The notes under the pieces: generated by a model
Told to the model about the DNA's origin: nothing
The model's database searches: none
What the model saw: the letters and a program-made list of their open reading frames with translations, nothing else
Part shown: piece by piece, positions 11,901-24,813 of the stretch
How positions within the stretch are numbered: the stretch's first letter is position 1
Layout: every line of letters starts with the position of its first letter
NCBI GenBank assembly: GCA_020744225.1
Contig: JAGMWG010000009.1
Location: 186,001 to 250,000, forward strand
DNA from: Paraphoma chrysanthemicola
Lineage: Eukaryota > Ascomycota > Dothideomycetes > Pleosporales > Phaeosphaeriaceae
Length of the DNA: 64,000 nucleotides
Direction: 5' to 3'
Position numbers and translations under genes: made by a program

Positions 11901-14670
11901 AAGTGTAGTCCTTGACGTGATTCGGCTTGTCTTTCTGCGGTGCAACGTGCTGAAAAACAAGGCCGCCTCCACGGGACGCCCACTCCACGCTTTCCTCCTG
12001 ATTGAACTTTAGTGACACATTGAATTGGTACATTGTCGCTTACCTCGCCGTCCATACTCATCGCGCGAATGGTGCAATCATGGTGAAAATTGTCGATGGC
12101 TACTTTGAGACGTCGTGCGTCTGTCCAGAAGATCCTCATCGCCATTTCCTAAAATCGCACACTGATCATTTCAATCCAATACCGCCAAGCTCGGAGGGCA
12201 CGGCTCATGTCCTGGGCTGTTCGGCGGAGGCGCCTCCGTTCATTAAGATGTGTGCTATAGGCCTGCAAGGTACGGTCGCAAATGCAACGATAACTGACTC
12301 GCGATGCCGTTGCTCAGCAAGCCCTGCAGTTCGTAGACGGCCCGAGGAGGTGGTAAGTTCGAGCGGACGATGTCCCCGAGCGATCCGAGGCGTGCATCAG
12401 CTGAACGACAGGCTCAGGCGTTAGCGCGGGTGCCTATGGGGGCCGCGAGAGACGGTGAGACGCTTGTGCGCGTTCGAGCCGCAAATGCGCGAAGGCGGGG
12501 TGCAGAGTCGCCGAAGACAGGACCTTGGCAGAGGCAGCGTGGGAGAAGGTCTCGAAACTGATGCTGAGAAACGGGGCAGAGAAACGACCAACAACGCTTT
12601 CTGACAGCACGTGTGTTATGGACGTTGCGGTGGGGGAGTGAACAGGCCAGCGTCCAAGTCCGAATAAGCCACTGGCAGGCTAAGAGTGACAGCCGGTTGC
12701 AGAATCATGGATATGCCTACCACGCATTTCCATCACGTCCTGTGTATACGTAGCCCACGTGCATGGTCCTACGTGCTGGAATACAACCTCGTAAGAGAGT
12801 ATGTCACCAGGATTTCTTCCCTGCACGTGTGCTGTCTGTGTTCATCGACGTTGAAGCCTTGAAACTACTTGGTACGTATGCGTTGGCGCGATAAGCACAT
12901 CGCTCGATCGTGGCATCCCCACGATGTCGTCCACATTGCACCATTTCCAACCCACTTGGATCCTCTCACCACCATCTCCACGCACACCTCCTTATCCTCA
13001 GATGCTTAGGCAGACACTTACCCGAAGAGACCAAACTTTCCTATCATCAAGCCTCAACGCCGACGCCCCCAAATGTCGCAGGATGCTGGCGAATAGACGT
13101 CATACCCCTACCAGTTCTGGACCTGCGGAGGCAATCAGATCGACAATTAGTCGTGTCGATCATGCCCACTGTTAACGTGAAGATTTGTAGATCGGTGAAA
13201 TCTGATAACTACTTTCGGAGTGAAGCGCAAGAATAGTGAAGCTTCAGACATCCTTCGCGCCATGCTGTCCAACTCCAAGCAAGCTGCCACGCAACAAAGC
13301 GACGTCACGAGTGCGCAGCGTGCGCGTCGATGGAATGCTGAGCAACGGGGATATGCCAGCTCGGGATATTTTACTCCAAGTGATCCGGGCGTCGGGAGTC
13401 GGCTCATCGCACCCTAAGTTTTTTCATTGGCTGCTTAGCGATGATTTGAGCGACCTGATATGGACGCGTGCATGAGATGGGGAACCGGGCCATGGTTCTG
13501 GCCGCATGGGGCTTGCTTGCTTGCCGGACGATGCGCGCGGGATGCGCATCTTTGCCAGCGGATTGGAGGCAGCTGGCTGTGTGATAGCACTCGACCTGCG
13601 CACACAAGCCGCGGAGAAATCGGAATGAAGCGAGAATACGAAGAGTATGTTCATCCTCTTGGAGATCTGAGTCGCGATAATGTCGCGATGCTGTGATGTG
13701 ATGGCGGAGGAAGACGCAGGGGCGCAGGAGACTTGTCTTGGTGCTCGCAGGAGCTTTTCTACGCGTTTCGCGCGGCACACAGGCGGAGGAGGGTCCGTTG
13801 GGCCCTTTCCTTGATGCCCAGTGTTCTATTCGGGTTTGGCGGATGAACGTAGCCTCAACCTACTCTCTGCAACGACAAAGGCGGATTTGTTGCTGGACCT
13901 GCAGCTGCAGCCGACTTGTAGCACATCTATTGCTGTGAGGACTCTAGTATCTGGCAGCATTCTCGATAAGCGTAATCGCACAAACACAGATCCTTGAAGC
14001 CACACATGCAGTGTAACCGATTCGATCATAGATCTGGTCAAATGAACGTGAGAGTTTCGGGATGTGTGGTGTGGTGGCATGCTGCAATGTGCTTGACGGC
14101 CTGCGTGCGCCTCAGCCGTCTGCGATCGAGCGGCGGTGAGAAGTAGATGACCGCGGAGTTCTGTTCCTAGAATGGCCCACCTTGCTCACTCGTGAAAAAC
14201 ACATTTGCAATGCATGGGATGGTAGCGGGTTTGGTAACCGTTACCTTAGCCATGTGCTGCGCAGAGGCAAAAAAAAGCGGTGTAAAGTCCAATTCATTCA
14301 GTCGTGATGAGATGTTGGTACAAGTAAATCAGAACAGAAGCAATCAAAAAGAACAAAAATATTGTTACAGCTGACCCGTGACAGGATTCATCGGTCTTAG
14401 TCTTATCGTTGCGATACATGGGTGAAGTGTGTGCGCTGGTTTGCACTCGTGGTGCACTCCCTGAAATGCAGAGCGTAGGGCAGTCTGGTACAGTGTGTGC
14501 CAAACTCCCCAACAAGCCAAAGACTCCACCGCCTGGAATGAAAGGTACTCTCGCTGCACTAGCTTAGTACCACATCGACTGCCAACGCGCCATGCGTGCT
14601 CCATAACTCCGGATATCGTCGTGCACATGCCCACAGCCAAACGTGTTTGCATACCACCAGCAGCGTCGGC
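8919..14670. other. Gene-poor stretch, about 5.7 kb
   Basis: No protein gene could be supported on either strand. The open frames here (for example 11278-11811 and 12002-12424 on plus) have no recognisable motif and no codon bias. Base composition is near that of the genic DNA, so it does not look like an AT-rich, RIP-mutated repeat block. No transposase, reverse transcriptase, terminal repeat or tRNA was recognised. A run of ten T lies at 11791-11800. It forms the 3' side of the C2H2 factor gene (14671) and the 3' side of the HET gene. Confidence 0.55.
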
Positions 14671-16276
14671 TTAGTACATTTTGCGTTCGGGGAAGACCAT
14701 GTCGTCATAACCCGTGTTCTGTGTCTGATAGCCATGTTGCATCGGAGCGTTGAAGTCAAAGTTGTGTTCTCGGTGATGGCTTCCGTCAGTAGACATCGAT
14801 GAGCTCCGGCTACTGCGATCGCTGCTAGTCTGTTGGTATGTCCCTGTAAAGCTGCGGTGCACTGAGTTGATTGGCATCGATGAATACGACGACGTATGAG
14901 CAGAGGCCGAGCCAGAGACCGCGGATATTCTTCTATCCTTCCCTCGACCCTTTATACCTTTGTTGGAGTTCTTATAGAGGGAGGCGAAGTACTCCCAAAG
15001 CTCCTTATCTGCCTGAGATACGTAGTCGCCAGGGCTGATGGTAGCAAACTTTTGGGTGAGGTATTTGAGAGTTTGGGCGTGGAACTTGTTCTGGTGCGAC
15101 TAGCGAGGGTCAGTGGCAATATTGATTGTGACAGCACCGTCAACATACCTTGAGATTCCCGAGTTGGGTGAACTGTTTCCCACAGTCGTCAAGCTTGCAC
15201 AGGAAAGGCTTGATCTGCTGGTGGACAATTTTATGTGCACGAACATTGCCACGCTGAGCGAATGTCTTTCCACAAATGTCGCAGTTGTAAGGACGCTCCC
15301 CAGTATGGCGCCTCTCATGAGTCTAAACTGTGGTTAGCTAGTGTGTCGATGCACGTCTGAAGATACTGACCTTGAGATTGCCGAGTTGAGAGAATCTTTG
15401 TCCGCAACCTGGTGCCTTGCACTCCTGCATTGACTGTTAGCGTGCAAGTAGTCATCGGATCGTTCAGCTTACGAAAGGCTTTGCTCCTGTATGAGCTCGG
15501 ATATGAATTTCGAGGTGGGTCTTCTGGTAGAAGCTCTTGTTGCAGTCTGGCATGTGACATTGGTATCGCTTCCTTGCCTTCTGGGTGGCCTTGGGCTCTT
15601 CAGGCTGTGCACTGGTCAATCTCGAAAATTCCTCTTGAGCTTCTGACCTTGTACTGACCTTTCGGACTTCTTGCTTGGGTGGTGCTGTCGTCTGTTTTGC
15701 CTGGATTGCCTTCATCAATGTGTCAACGTCTGTTGCGAAGTTGACATTCGTTGTTTCTGTTGGCTCGGAGGAAGATCGCTTGCATTCCGTCCCATATATT
15801 GTGTCGCTGAAGACTGGGTTTGATTGAACCGGAGATGCGCTCTCTGATTTGACGATGTGGTTGTCGATACCAAAGGCGTTGCGTGCTTCTCTGACTGCAG
15901 CGAGAGGCAGAGGTTCTGTTGTTGGTGGGAATGAGACCGCGGGAGACAGGTTGGATGAATAATGCATGGAGTAGTTGGGCGAGATGTTGTTGTGTTGTAT
16001 GCTGTTTTGCTGAATGCTGTATGGATCATTGTATGCAAAGCCGCCACTTGACTGGTACGGAACGGAGGTTGCGACAACGTTTGGTGAGAACATGGGCATA
16101 CTGAGTTCCATGTGCGTAGTCGTAGGTGGGTAGCTTCGCATCGAGGTAGCGTTCGCAGATCGCTGGGTGTTGTAGGATTGCATCATGCCTGAGAAGTGCA
16201 TGTCGGGTATGTGTAGAGTCGATTCACTTCGATGATGCCACAGACCAGCGTGTTGGGGTGCAATGACAGCGGCCAT
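14671..16276 (-). CDS. C2H2 zinc-finger transcription factor, AZF1-like
   Basis: Four exons, 15473-16276, 15371-15424, 15149-15322 and 14671-15099, all phase 0, give 486 residues. The start is the first real ATG (MAAVIAPQHAGLW); the frame runs further upstream without improving the model. Residues 1-230 are low-complexity, rich in Ser, Pro, Asn and Gln, typical of an activation region. Four C2H2 fingers follow at about residues 240-350: CHMPDCNKSFYQKTHLEIH, CKAPGCGQRFSQLGNLK/THERRH, CDICGKTFAQRGNVRAH and CKLDDCGKQFTQLGNLK/SHQNKFH, with TGAKPF and TGERPY linkers. The repeated FSQLGNLK and FAQRGNVRAH fingers resemble yeast Azf1 and its filamentous relatives. It is inferred to be a nuclear DNA-binding regulator; targets are unknown. 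It stands alone between two gene-poor stretches. Introns 2 and 3 interrupt fingers 2 and 4 at the same place. Confidence 0.9.
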
Positions 16277-19200
16277 TGTAGTTAAGAAGCTTGAACCACT
16301 GCGTGGACAGTGGGGTGGGAACTGTATATGCCCAGAAGCGAGCTGAGGGCGACAGGCCGGTGGTGGTGGGCAGCAAATGCGGCTGGAGCCGAAGCCGTGC
16401 GGGAATTGTATGAAGGGTGCTAAGGACAGAAGGTACAAACTCAAGTGGCGTGGGAGTTATGCGGTCATGAAATGGAGATATGCTCGCTCGATCTTGTCTG
16501 TGGTTGGGGGAGGCTTTGGGGGTTTACATATGTTTGGCCAAATAGTACGCTCCTTGTAGCATCCCACGAATGGACCAGGATAACGATCTGCTGTCGAGCA
16601 GACTCTTAGGAACAAGGAGGGACTCGGAGATCGAGACCAGTACGGATGCAGCAGAGTGAACAGGGAAAGTCGCTTTCGCATGCAGCCAAATAGCGATGGG
16701 GCAGGCCACAAATGTTGCTCGGCATGAGGGTTTTAGTGAATGCTGACCAGGTATAGCGGCGGCAGGGGAGGGTGGTCCATGTGCATGCGCCCGTGGATGG
16801 GGGCACTGGGGGTCACTGCGGCGGATCAGGGATGCTGTCTGAGCGCCAGCAGTATGAGCTCACAGATATCCTTGGACGGGCCGGAGCCGGGAGCTCGCTC
16901 CTGTAGTGTGAACGGACAGGCAGTGGCTGCACTGGGCTGGTCTCAGGTGCACAAAAGTGTGGGGGTTGGTCCACTCGAGACGGGCGCCCAAGCTGCATCT
17001 CATTGGGCACTCGTAATGGCACCGAATGCTACAAGTGAGCGACCCCATTGGCAGACACGCCCGTATTGTTTCCAATTCCCAATGTATCTGTTGCTTCGAA
17101 TGGCCGAGGTCGTCACGGCGCAGTGTGGTGCGAGGCTCTCCATATGGCTGAGCTGCAATATCGATGTGCATGCAAGATGCTGGATCCGCACGCCCAGTAG
17201 CATTTGCGGAGATCTGGCTGCGCTAGCATCCTGGTGAGGATCTTCTGTCCGCTTATCGTGGCTGGCCTCTGCTGCAATTTCACAGCTCGTTTTCGTGCTC
17301 GCTTCAGAGATCCCAAACAATTCTGGGCTCTCAGGACAAACCACACGTGGGTACAAATACACACTATTGTGACCGTGGGGCGTCCGCGACGGCGGCGGCC
17401 AGCTGCCTCTTCCCGAGACTTATCTTACCCCAATCGAGACAAGCCCAGTACGCCACAGTGGTAGACGCCGAATGATGAGGCTCACCTTAGGTAATGAGGC
17501 GGTTACCGCGCACAGGCATTCTCAGCGAGCTCCCTTTGGCGGCCAGACATCTTGTATGGGAATCCCGGACTGTCACCGGGGAATTGAGCTGGCTCGTGTG
17601 ATGTACCCAGCCTGTTGGGTTCGTCCAGGACGTCGGCCCGTGGATGTGTCTACGAGGACGTCGCCTGCTCCTCTCTCATCGCAATAGCACTTGATCATGG
17701 ATGGCGCGATAAATGACGCCTGTCGTTGGGGGCGAGGACGAGAACGATTCGTTAGAGAAGGTTGTGACAGGCAGCCCATTCTGCTGGGTATCGTTCACGT
17801 CCGTGCGCGGACAGCGGGGCAGCCCCCAGTCCTCGATTGGCTGAGGTGGAATGTGGAAAAAGCATGTAATGACATTACATACCGGCCATCTGGTAAAGAT
17901 CTCAACCTGCTTGGAGAATCTCCACCACGCTTCGCTCCTCTTCCTTGCGTCTCGTTTCATTCCCATTTCGGAGCAGCATGCATATAGCAACGTCCCTTGC
18001 TCACGTCCAGCACGACTTTTGTGGACTGTCAAACGCAAGCCTACCCGCCACGCTGACCCCAACCTCAGCGGCCTCACCTCGCCGACTCGTTTTGGCCACT
18101 GCATCTGACAGGGCCCCCTGCCCTCTTTGCTTCCAGCACTTCGGACACGAGGCAGCCTCGATCGGAAGCGCGCACGCCAGGTTCCAGAGATGCCATCAGA
18201 GTGCGCCGGGTCTGCTCGCACCACTCGCCTTGCTCCGTTTGCTCATGTGCTATTTTGCTCTGATACCAGGACCCTGTCTTATTGTCATGTTTTATTCTTT
18301 TAAAACCGTTTCGTAATGTCCCGTCCAAAATTAGAGTGCCATTAACCAGATGTTTGAAGACTGATTTTTCATCGACGCACCGATAATGGAACGATACCGG
18401 ATGCCCACTTGGACTATGGTGTTCGAGGGATCTGAAGAACGCGAAGAAGGAAGGTACTTTCCATTGGATGGAACCAGCGTAAACCACCAGGGTCTCTCAC
18501 TACCTCCCGATTAGCAGGAAGATTTTAATCATGGTCTCGGCATCATGCGCGGTATTACGCCCCCATGGCGCCGTTTCTCCTGACAGGTATATGAGCCCAG
18601 CGGATGCTAGACGACTCACCTTGAGATCAGCACCAACGGCGACGTTGCGTGAAAACAGAACAGATATGATCAGCACTTCGTGTAGTTCTTGTTTGACGAC
18701 CGCACGAGCACAAAGAGTGAACTGTCCTGCGAAAAACCTAGGGGATTACTCATGCTTCCAATACGACCCTGTGGTGCCGATCGTGCTCATCGTTGACGAC
18801 CAGCCATCACAGGAAGCCTGGAACGTGTAGTTCATTTGTGTTATCGTCGAGCTGCATCTTCCGTCCAGGGCCAAGCGGGTTGCCTCCCGCCGATCAATCC
18901 CGCTCCATTTTCATACTATTATCTTGCCGCCTTACGCACGCTCTGTCTGAGCAGATGCAATGGATGACGCAGGTGATGAGGGGCTTGTTGACCTCGTAAA
19001 CCGAATCCGCGGACCTGCAGTAGCCTCAAACAATTGCAGGGGACTATTTCACAGTCTTTTGGAGCCGCGCGATGACCAGCGACCAGTTTGCTGCATGGGT
19101 TCCAAACACCAGATCGCAGACGCAATGTGCAGGCTCCTGACTGCACCGAGTAAATGAAATGTAGAAATATGGCCGAGGGCGATGAATAGTCATTGCAAGT

Positions 19201-22200
19201 GACATGCAAAAAGATCATGTTGCTCTCTGCCATGGAGACTGTCGAATGAATCGTAGCGCTCAAACAATCAGCCAATGAACAACACAACACAGCCTCCGTC
19301 TCCAGGGCAGAAGCTCAGCTACTTTGGCTCGCCCCTCATGTCCAATTTGGCGGAGGGTCTCAATTGACATCCCCGCCTGATCTACGCGGACAACGGCACG
19401 CGGAAGCTGCGGCGCCGGCCCTTCTGCGGGCACACTTCTCGCGTGGGTCCGGGATGGCTGTTACTCTAGAGCTGGCCATCGACGGCGGGCTACACTTGGG
19501 CTGCAATGTGAGGATCGTGAGAGTTTGAAGATAATCAGGGCCCGCAAGGTGATACACTGCAGTTACTACTGCAATGAAACATCACAGGAATATCGCACGC
19601 CGCTGCTGTGCGCATCGCCAAGACCTGTCAGAGCAGAGTAGGTTAGACTGACGTTTCGCCTCAAGGGCCGTGTTCAAACGACTGCACTCAATGAACGCTC
19701 TCCCGGACTGCAACTACCTCCTCGCGCTCTGTATGGTGTCTCATGGTGACATGAAGAACGGATGCTCCTGCTCCGAAGCGCGACAATGCGGCTGTATTCG
19801 CTACGCCGAGCTTCGGACTACCGAACATGGAAACAGCCACACACTCTCAATTGTCATTGAAATTGGACCCAGCACTCTGTTTACGGCCGCAGCATCGTCT
19901 GCGCAGTGGCAACGTCATGTGCTTAAGTCATATGTTCCACGTGTGACGTGGGCCCCTCGCTCGCCCGAGACCTCCAATTTGAAATCGCGAAGTTACACGA
20001 GAGGTGCAATCAATTGGGTTCCTGCACGGGCATGCAGGTGCGGTTCAAGTTGAAGCACGTTGCAACGGAACATTGAGTCAGCCATCAACGATCAATATTG
20101 CTCCTCTATTGCCAATGTCAAGTGTCGCTTGACATGGAAGTCTTAGATTCTACTCACTAAAAATTCCTTGGACCAGAGCCAACCTGCCTGCTGGACGTAC
20201 TGGTACGTCTGATTTCGCCGATATCCTTGATTCCGACCTCCTCTTGAACGACGTGAGCTATATGATCAGATTTTGGCTGGACAATGCTACGTGTTCACCC
20301 AGTCTGATTTGTCTACCTCTTTGGCTTTTCAACTCTTGACCTTGCAGCGATTGTGATGAATTCTCTACTTCCTGTACGCATTGTGTTACATTCTTTGGGG
20401 TTCCAGGGGACGGTCTCGTTTCTCGCTACGTCACACGCAGTTGAGCAGGCAAGTAACTGGGACGCATATTCGTGGGATTTGTCTGCGGCCATTTCACTAA
20501 CGCGAAGGTGTACCATACTAGAGCATTCACAACAGCCGCAGCATAAGCTAAACATCGGTCAGGTGTTTAGTGGCACAAGGATGAAGAGATGCCAGACTGT
20601 GGGCTTCGCAAAACGGGGAGGTAGATGGAAACACTCATCCCGGTCGTCATCGATGCCCAAGTGGATTTCCTGCCTCAATCAGGGGAGGGTTAGGGTCGCA
20701 CTGACTGATGAACGTCTGAAGAAGCCGCATACGCGGATGACCTTATGCACCCACCCACAGCACTTTGCTCCGGCTCGAGCATTGAGAGTCATGTGGCAGT
20801 TCTCAGGCCTTCTCAGAACCCATCTATCCATGAGATGTGTGCCTTGTGAATGTCTCCGCTCAGGCCTACGAACCTCCATCCCTGGAAAGAGAGAATGTCA
20901 GACAAATGCGCCTTCAATCAGTCTTTGGCGTTCGTCAGTGATCAGCGCAAAGAAAGAGACATTGATTGCAACATGTTCGGTGGGTAGCAGAGGAAATCGT
21001 TCATTTCGAGACCGAGCCGCACTGCCAGTGGAGCTATCAAGGCAAAGCGGTGCTTGTCCGTGTTCAGCACCAGTACAATGTATCAAACATGGAGGAAAAA
21101 TTACGAGTCACAACGAGCATGCTAGGGCCCATGATTCGCAACCAAATCGCAGATGCGACTCACTCGCAAGGCAAAAACACTTGCATTCGCTTCACCTGTC
21201 GGAGGTTGCCACTGCGGAGAACGCGCAACTTGAGCAACACTGAGCAACACTCGCCTACTCGTGGGCACCTGTGCCAGCGAATGATATCAAGATGCTGCTG
21301 TTTAGGTTTCCTCCGTGTCTCACCCTGGCTTACCATACCAATAGCGAACGTGGCTGCATAGAGTCGCGAGTCAGCATTCCTAGCAATTGCTCTCGATTGC
21401 GGCCGGCGCATCGTAAGGATGACCTACCGAGATCCGGGACCCCTGCCATCAGCATGCAAGATTTGACCGATTTGGCGGATCCTGAACCACATATTCGTAA
21501 ATAGGGTCGAGAAAGGGCCGATCCTGATGCCCTTGTTGACTATCTCACAGGGGCATACGATATTGTCTGCTTCGCAAATGAAGCGTGCGGTGGAGACATG
21601 ACTGGGGTGTTTGCCACCCAAAATCAGCGGAGTGACAGTCTTGGACAACAATGCGAGGCGACAAAGCGCATTGGAAACATAGCGGTAAAGGTCGCGACGA
21701 CGACGCGGTAAACAACAAGGACCCAGGTTCAATTGTAGACTAATCACACGTCAATGTTGCGAGTTCAGCTTCCTTGCACGATGTCCCTCTGACATATCAA
21801 CGGCCCGCAGACTATTTGCACAGCAACCAATCAGAGCAACCCATTGTCCTAAAAGCTTCCAACGCGCACATCCTCGCTAATCGAGATAAAAACGCACACG
21901 CATCTCAGTCCGACAACCAAACGACAGGTCACTTTCTGATCTCAACAGTTGTCCCACCCCGCGATTCCCGTCACCTGCTTCGGCAGACCATCTGTATCGA
22001 GAATCTCGCTACGCTGTGATCCGAGGCGCGCTAGTGGCTTGTCGTAGCTACCATTTCCAGCGACGCGCATGAGATGCTGCAAGATGCTGCAGCAGGTAGC
22101 CTCACGGCATACTCTAGATCCAGGGCGTGATGGTTTGATCAGCGTCAGCTCGCCGACCTACCTCATACTCGTGTTCAGGATTCCAGAGGATTCTGCCTCA

Positions 22201-22947
22201 AGACTTGACTAAAAGGTCGAACTGATCGGTGTACAAGGGACGCCAGTTGTAACTCAGGCGAACGTCATTGTCAATGTCAATTGAAGCGCCCATGCGCACT
22301 ACACAGAATTGACCTGCGATTGCTTGCGCCTACGCAGGATCTCTGATGGCAACGTATCTCTTCGAATCCTTCACGCGCCATCTCCGCCCTGTAACACCCA
22401 CCATTCCCATTACTCACCTATCTCATATCCATAGGCCGCAGTCTCTGACATCCAAGCCTGTGGCTCGCTCAATCGGTCACACAACCATGTTAAATCGGCT
22501 TCCAAATCCACCCCATCACACGATCCTGCCCATCTCGCCCGAGATCTTGCGCTGGCCCACCCATCTCGCCGCCCATGGCGCGTAAATCGGACTCAATCTT
22601 CAGATCATGCACACGGTATCGAATGCGGTATAGCGCTTCTCAAACACCCTTGAGGGTGGTGAAAGACGCTACGAAAACCCCCACTGCATCAACGGAGGTT
22701 GGTAGGTGGCGCTTGCTAGCGTGTAGTCGGGGAAATGCGGGTCGAGCATGGTTTGGAAACATGGGTTTGGCAAGGTAGATCTTGCAGGAAGAGATGCAGT
22801 GGGATGATGTAGCATATTCACACAGGATGCTAGTGGGGGCAGGTAGGGGGCAGTAAATCGTGGGTCTTGCCGTTCGGAACGGATGGGGACAAGGTCCGTG
22901 GATCTTGATTCGAATCGTTAGTTTGACTGACACCGTGACCAAGATCT

Positions 22948-23395
22948 TTAGTCAAATCGAGCACGATATCCGAGACTGATCTTGCAGCAGTGGCGACCTG
23001 GAATATCAACCCGAGTATCAGTCTGAACCAAGACCGACTTCGAAGGATCGTAGCAGAACAGCTGTCCATGGGTGCCATCTGATAGACAGCTTCGGGCTGA
23101 GCGCAAGCATCGCTTGCCCTGGCTCGTGGGAGCAGATACCTGGGTCGTTGGGCAGAAGGCAAGTCCCTGTTTCAGGATGTGAGTCAAAACCTGCTTACTT
23201 GCAAGCGAAGATTGTCACTGTGACAAAGTGCGAGGCAGTGTAGCGTGGGAGGGTCTGAGTCGAGTGTTGTGTGCCGAGGATGTACTTCCTGCTGGAGCGG
23301 AAGGCGGTAAATGCCGCGGAAATGGTTGAGTCGATGGGTGCTGAGAGTTGGTGTTTCTCAGGGGATGCTGGTCTGGAAGGTGTGGAATACGGCAT
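22948..23395 (-). pseudogene. Possible small spliced or decayed gene, unknown function
   Basis: A minus-strand frame opens with a true ATG at 23395 and reads 66 codons to a sequence GCAA/GTAAGC that looks like a 5' splice site (exon end about 23199). Downstream, two frames compete. One continues smoothly from acceptors at the following CAG sites; the other, ending at 22948, reads like ordinary protein (for example GTHGQLFCYDPSKSVLV and CCKISLGYRARFD). No intron choice I tried joins the first exon to that second frame. It could be a decayed gene or a chance pattern. No family was recognised. Confidence 0.2.
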
Positions 23396-24792
23396 ATTGG
23401 AGCGTGGGATGGGTCGGTGACTGGGGAGTGTTCTCGATGCAGTGCAGTGATGTAGATGGCTGGTCTCTAGCTGAGTGTGTTTCAGCGTGCGCGATCATGC
23501 GGTATCGGCTTGGCAGATGGACTCGTTCTGGAACGGGGAAACGGGATAATGCATCGTAGTATACGGACAGTTATTTCGAGCAGGCCATGACGGACTGGTG
23601 CTGGTGAAGCACGAGGGATTGTGGAATGATCAATAAAGTCCACCAATGAGGCTGAGGGAGTTAGGAGAGAACAGTGAAGGGTTTGATGCAACTTCATGCT
23701 GGTGGTGAAGGAGGGCGTGAGTTGGGCATCGTTGTCACGATGAGCATTGCGTCGTCAGTCATCGCCAGCACTATCTTCAACTCTTGTTGCAACAACGAGA
23801 AGGAGAGCACTGGTGTGAATGCGATATAGTAAATTGCTTGTGTTGTAAGCTTTAGATTGTAGTATGTCATGAAACCCCCTCTTTACTTCCCTTCCCTTCA
23901 TCAAGTTCTTCTCACCAGTAAGTCATACTCAAGTTTTACTCTATGGTAACAACATCAATAGAAAACCTTCACAATTCACGGTCATACGCTCTTAATAAGC
24001 CGCAGAAATCCGAGGAGCTACTAAGTCGTCAACGTCTAATCGTCAACATACAACGCCCTAAAGAATCAGTGACTTTTAACCAAACACAGCGCAATTGACG
24101 ATTTCCAAACACTCAACCGATTCCTATGGAAGCACTCTGCATCTCCACACAAGTTGGTACGCTTCTACAACACCAAGAGTGTCAAAATGTCACAAATCTC
24201 CTCAGCTTTCTATACACTCAAACCCCGCTCCGATCTCAAGCACTAACAAACCCATCTCACAGACTCTAGACGCCAAACGTACGCCTTCCACAATGACCCC
24301 TCATTTTTTTGCTCCCAAGACTACTCCTACTCCTCAAGCTCGACCCGCAAGATAAAACACCCTGTCCTTCTGTCCATGTAGAGAAACTACGACCCGAGAT
24401 GTATAAACCTTGTCAACTCGAATCGCACAGTAGCTCAACACCTTACCTTCAACACATCCAGCCCACATAGTACCGATGCTAGCATACCAGCACAGTCCAG
24501 CTCCACCGTTTCCGACCCACCGGTCTGGATGACCTCACGGGACACAGGACTTCCACGTAACAACGAGCACGGTATCCGAAAAACACAATAAGGAGTCAGG
24601 CGGGTTCAGAGTCGCAGCACAAGTGTCCATACATGTAGATACGGGGTACAAAAGGAAGACATGTTCGGTGGGTTACCGACTGGTGTGGACGGTCGTCGAC
24701 AAGACGCTGGCTGGACGGAAGGGATGAATGCATGCGAACAGACATATGTTATCTTGAAGTGATTATCCAGCGATCATGGCGACTGAGATGAC

Positions 24793-24813
24793 TCCCCCTT
24801 CGACAAAGGGGGA
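24793..24813. other. Perfect 8-bp inverted repeat (hairpin)
   Basis: TCCCCCTT at 24793-24800, a 5-nt CGACA loop, and AAGGGGGA at 24806-24813. The arms are exact reverse complements and each contains the CCCCT/AGGGG core known as the stress response element in fungi. It lies about 0.5 kb beyond the rcoA stop codon. Its function is unknown: it may be a transcript-end hairpin, a paired factor site or chance. Confidence 0.35.

Noticed and set aside
8919..14670. Possible RIP-degraded transposon block
   Set aside because: Base composition is not strongly AT-rich and no transposon protein or terminal repeats were recognised. A genome-wide repeat search would settle it.
17676..18224. 182-codon minus-strand frame in the gene desert
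   Set aside because: No domain, no codon bias and no plausible start context; kept only as part of the gene-poor stretch.
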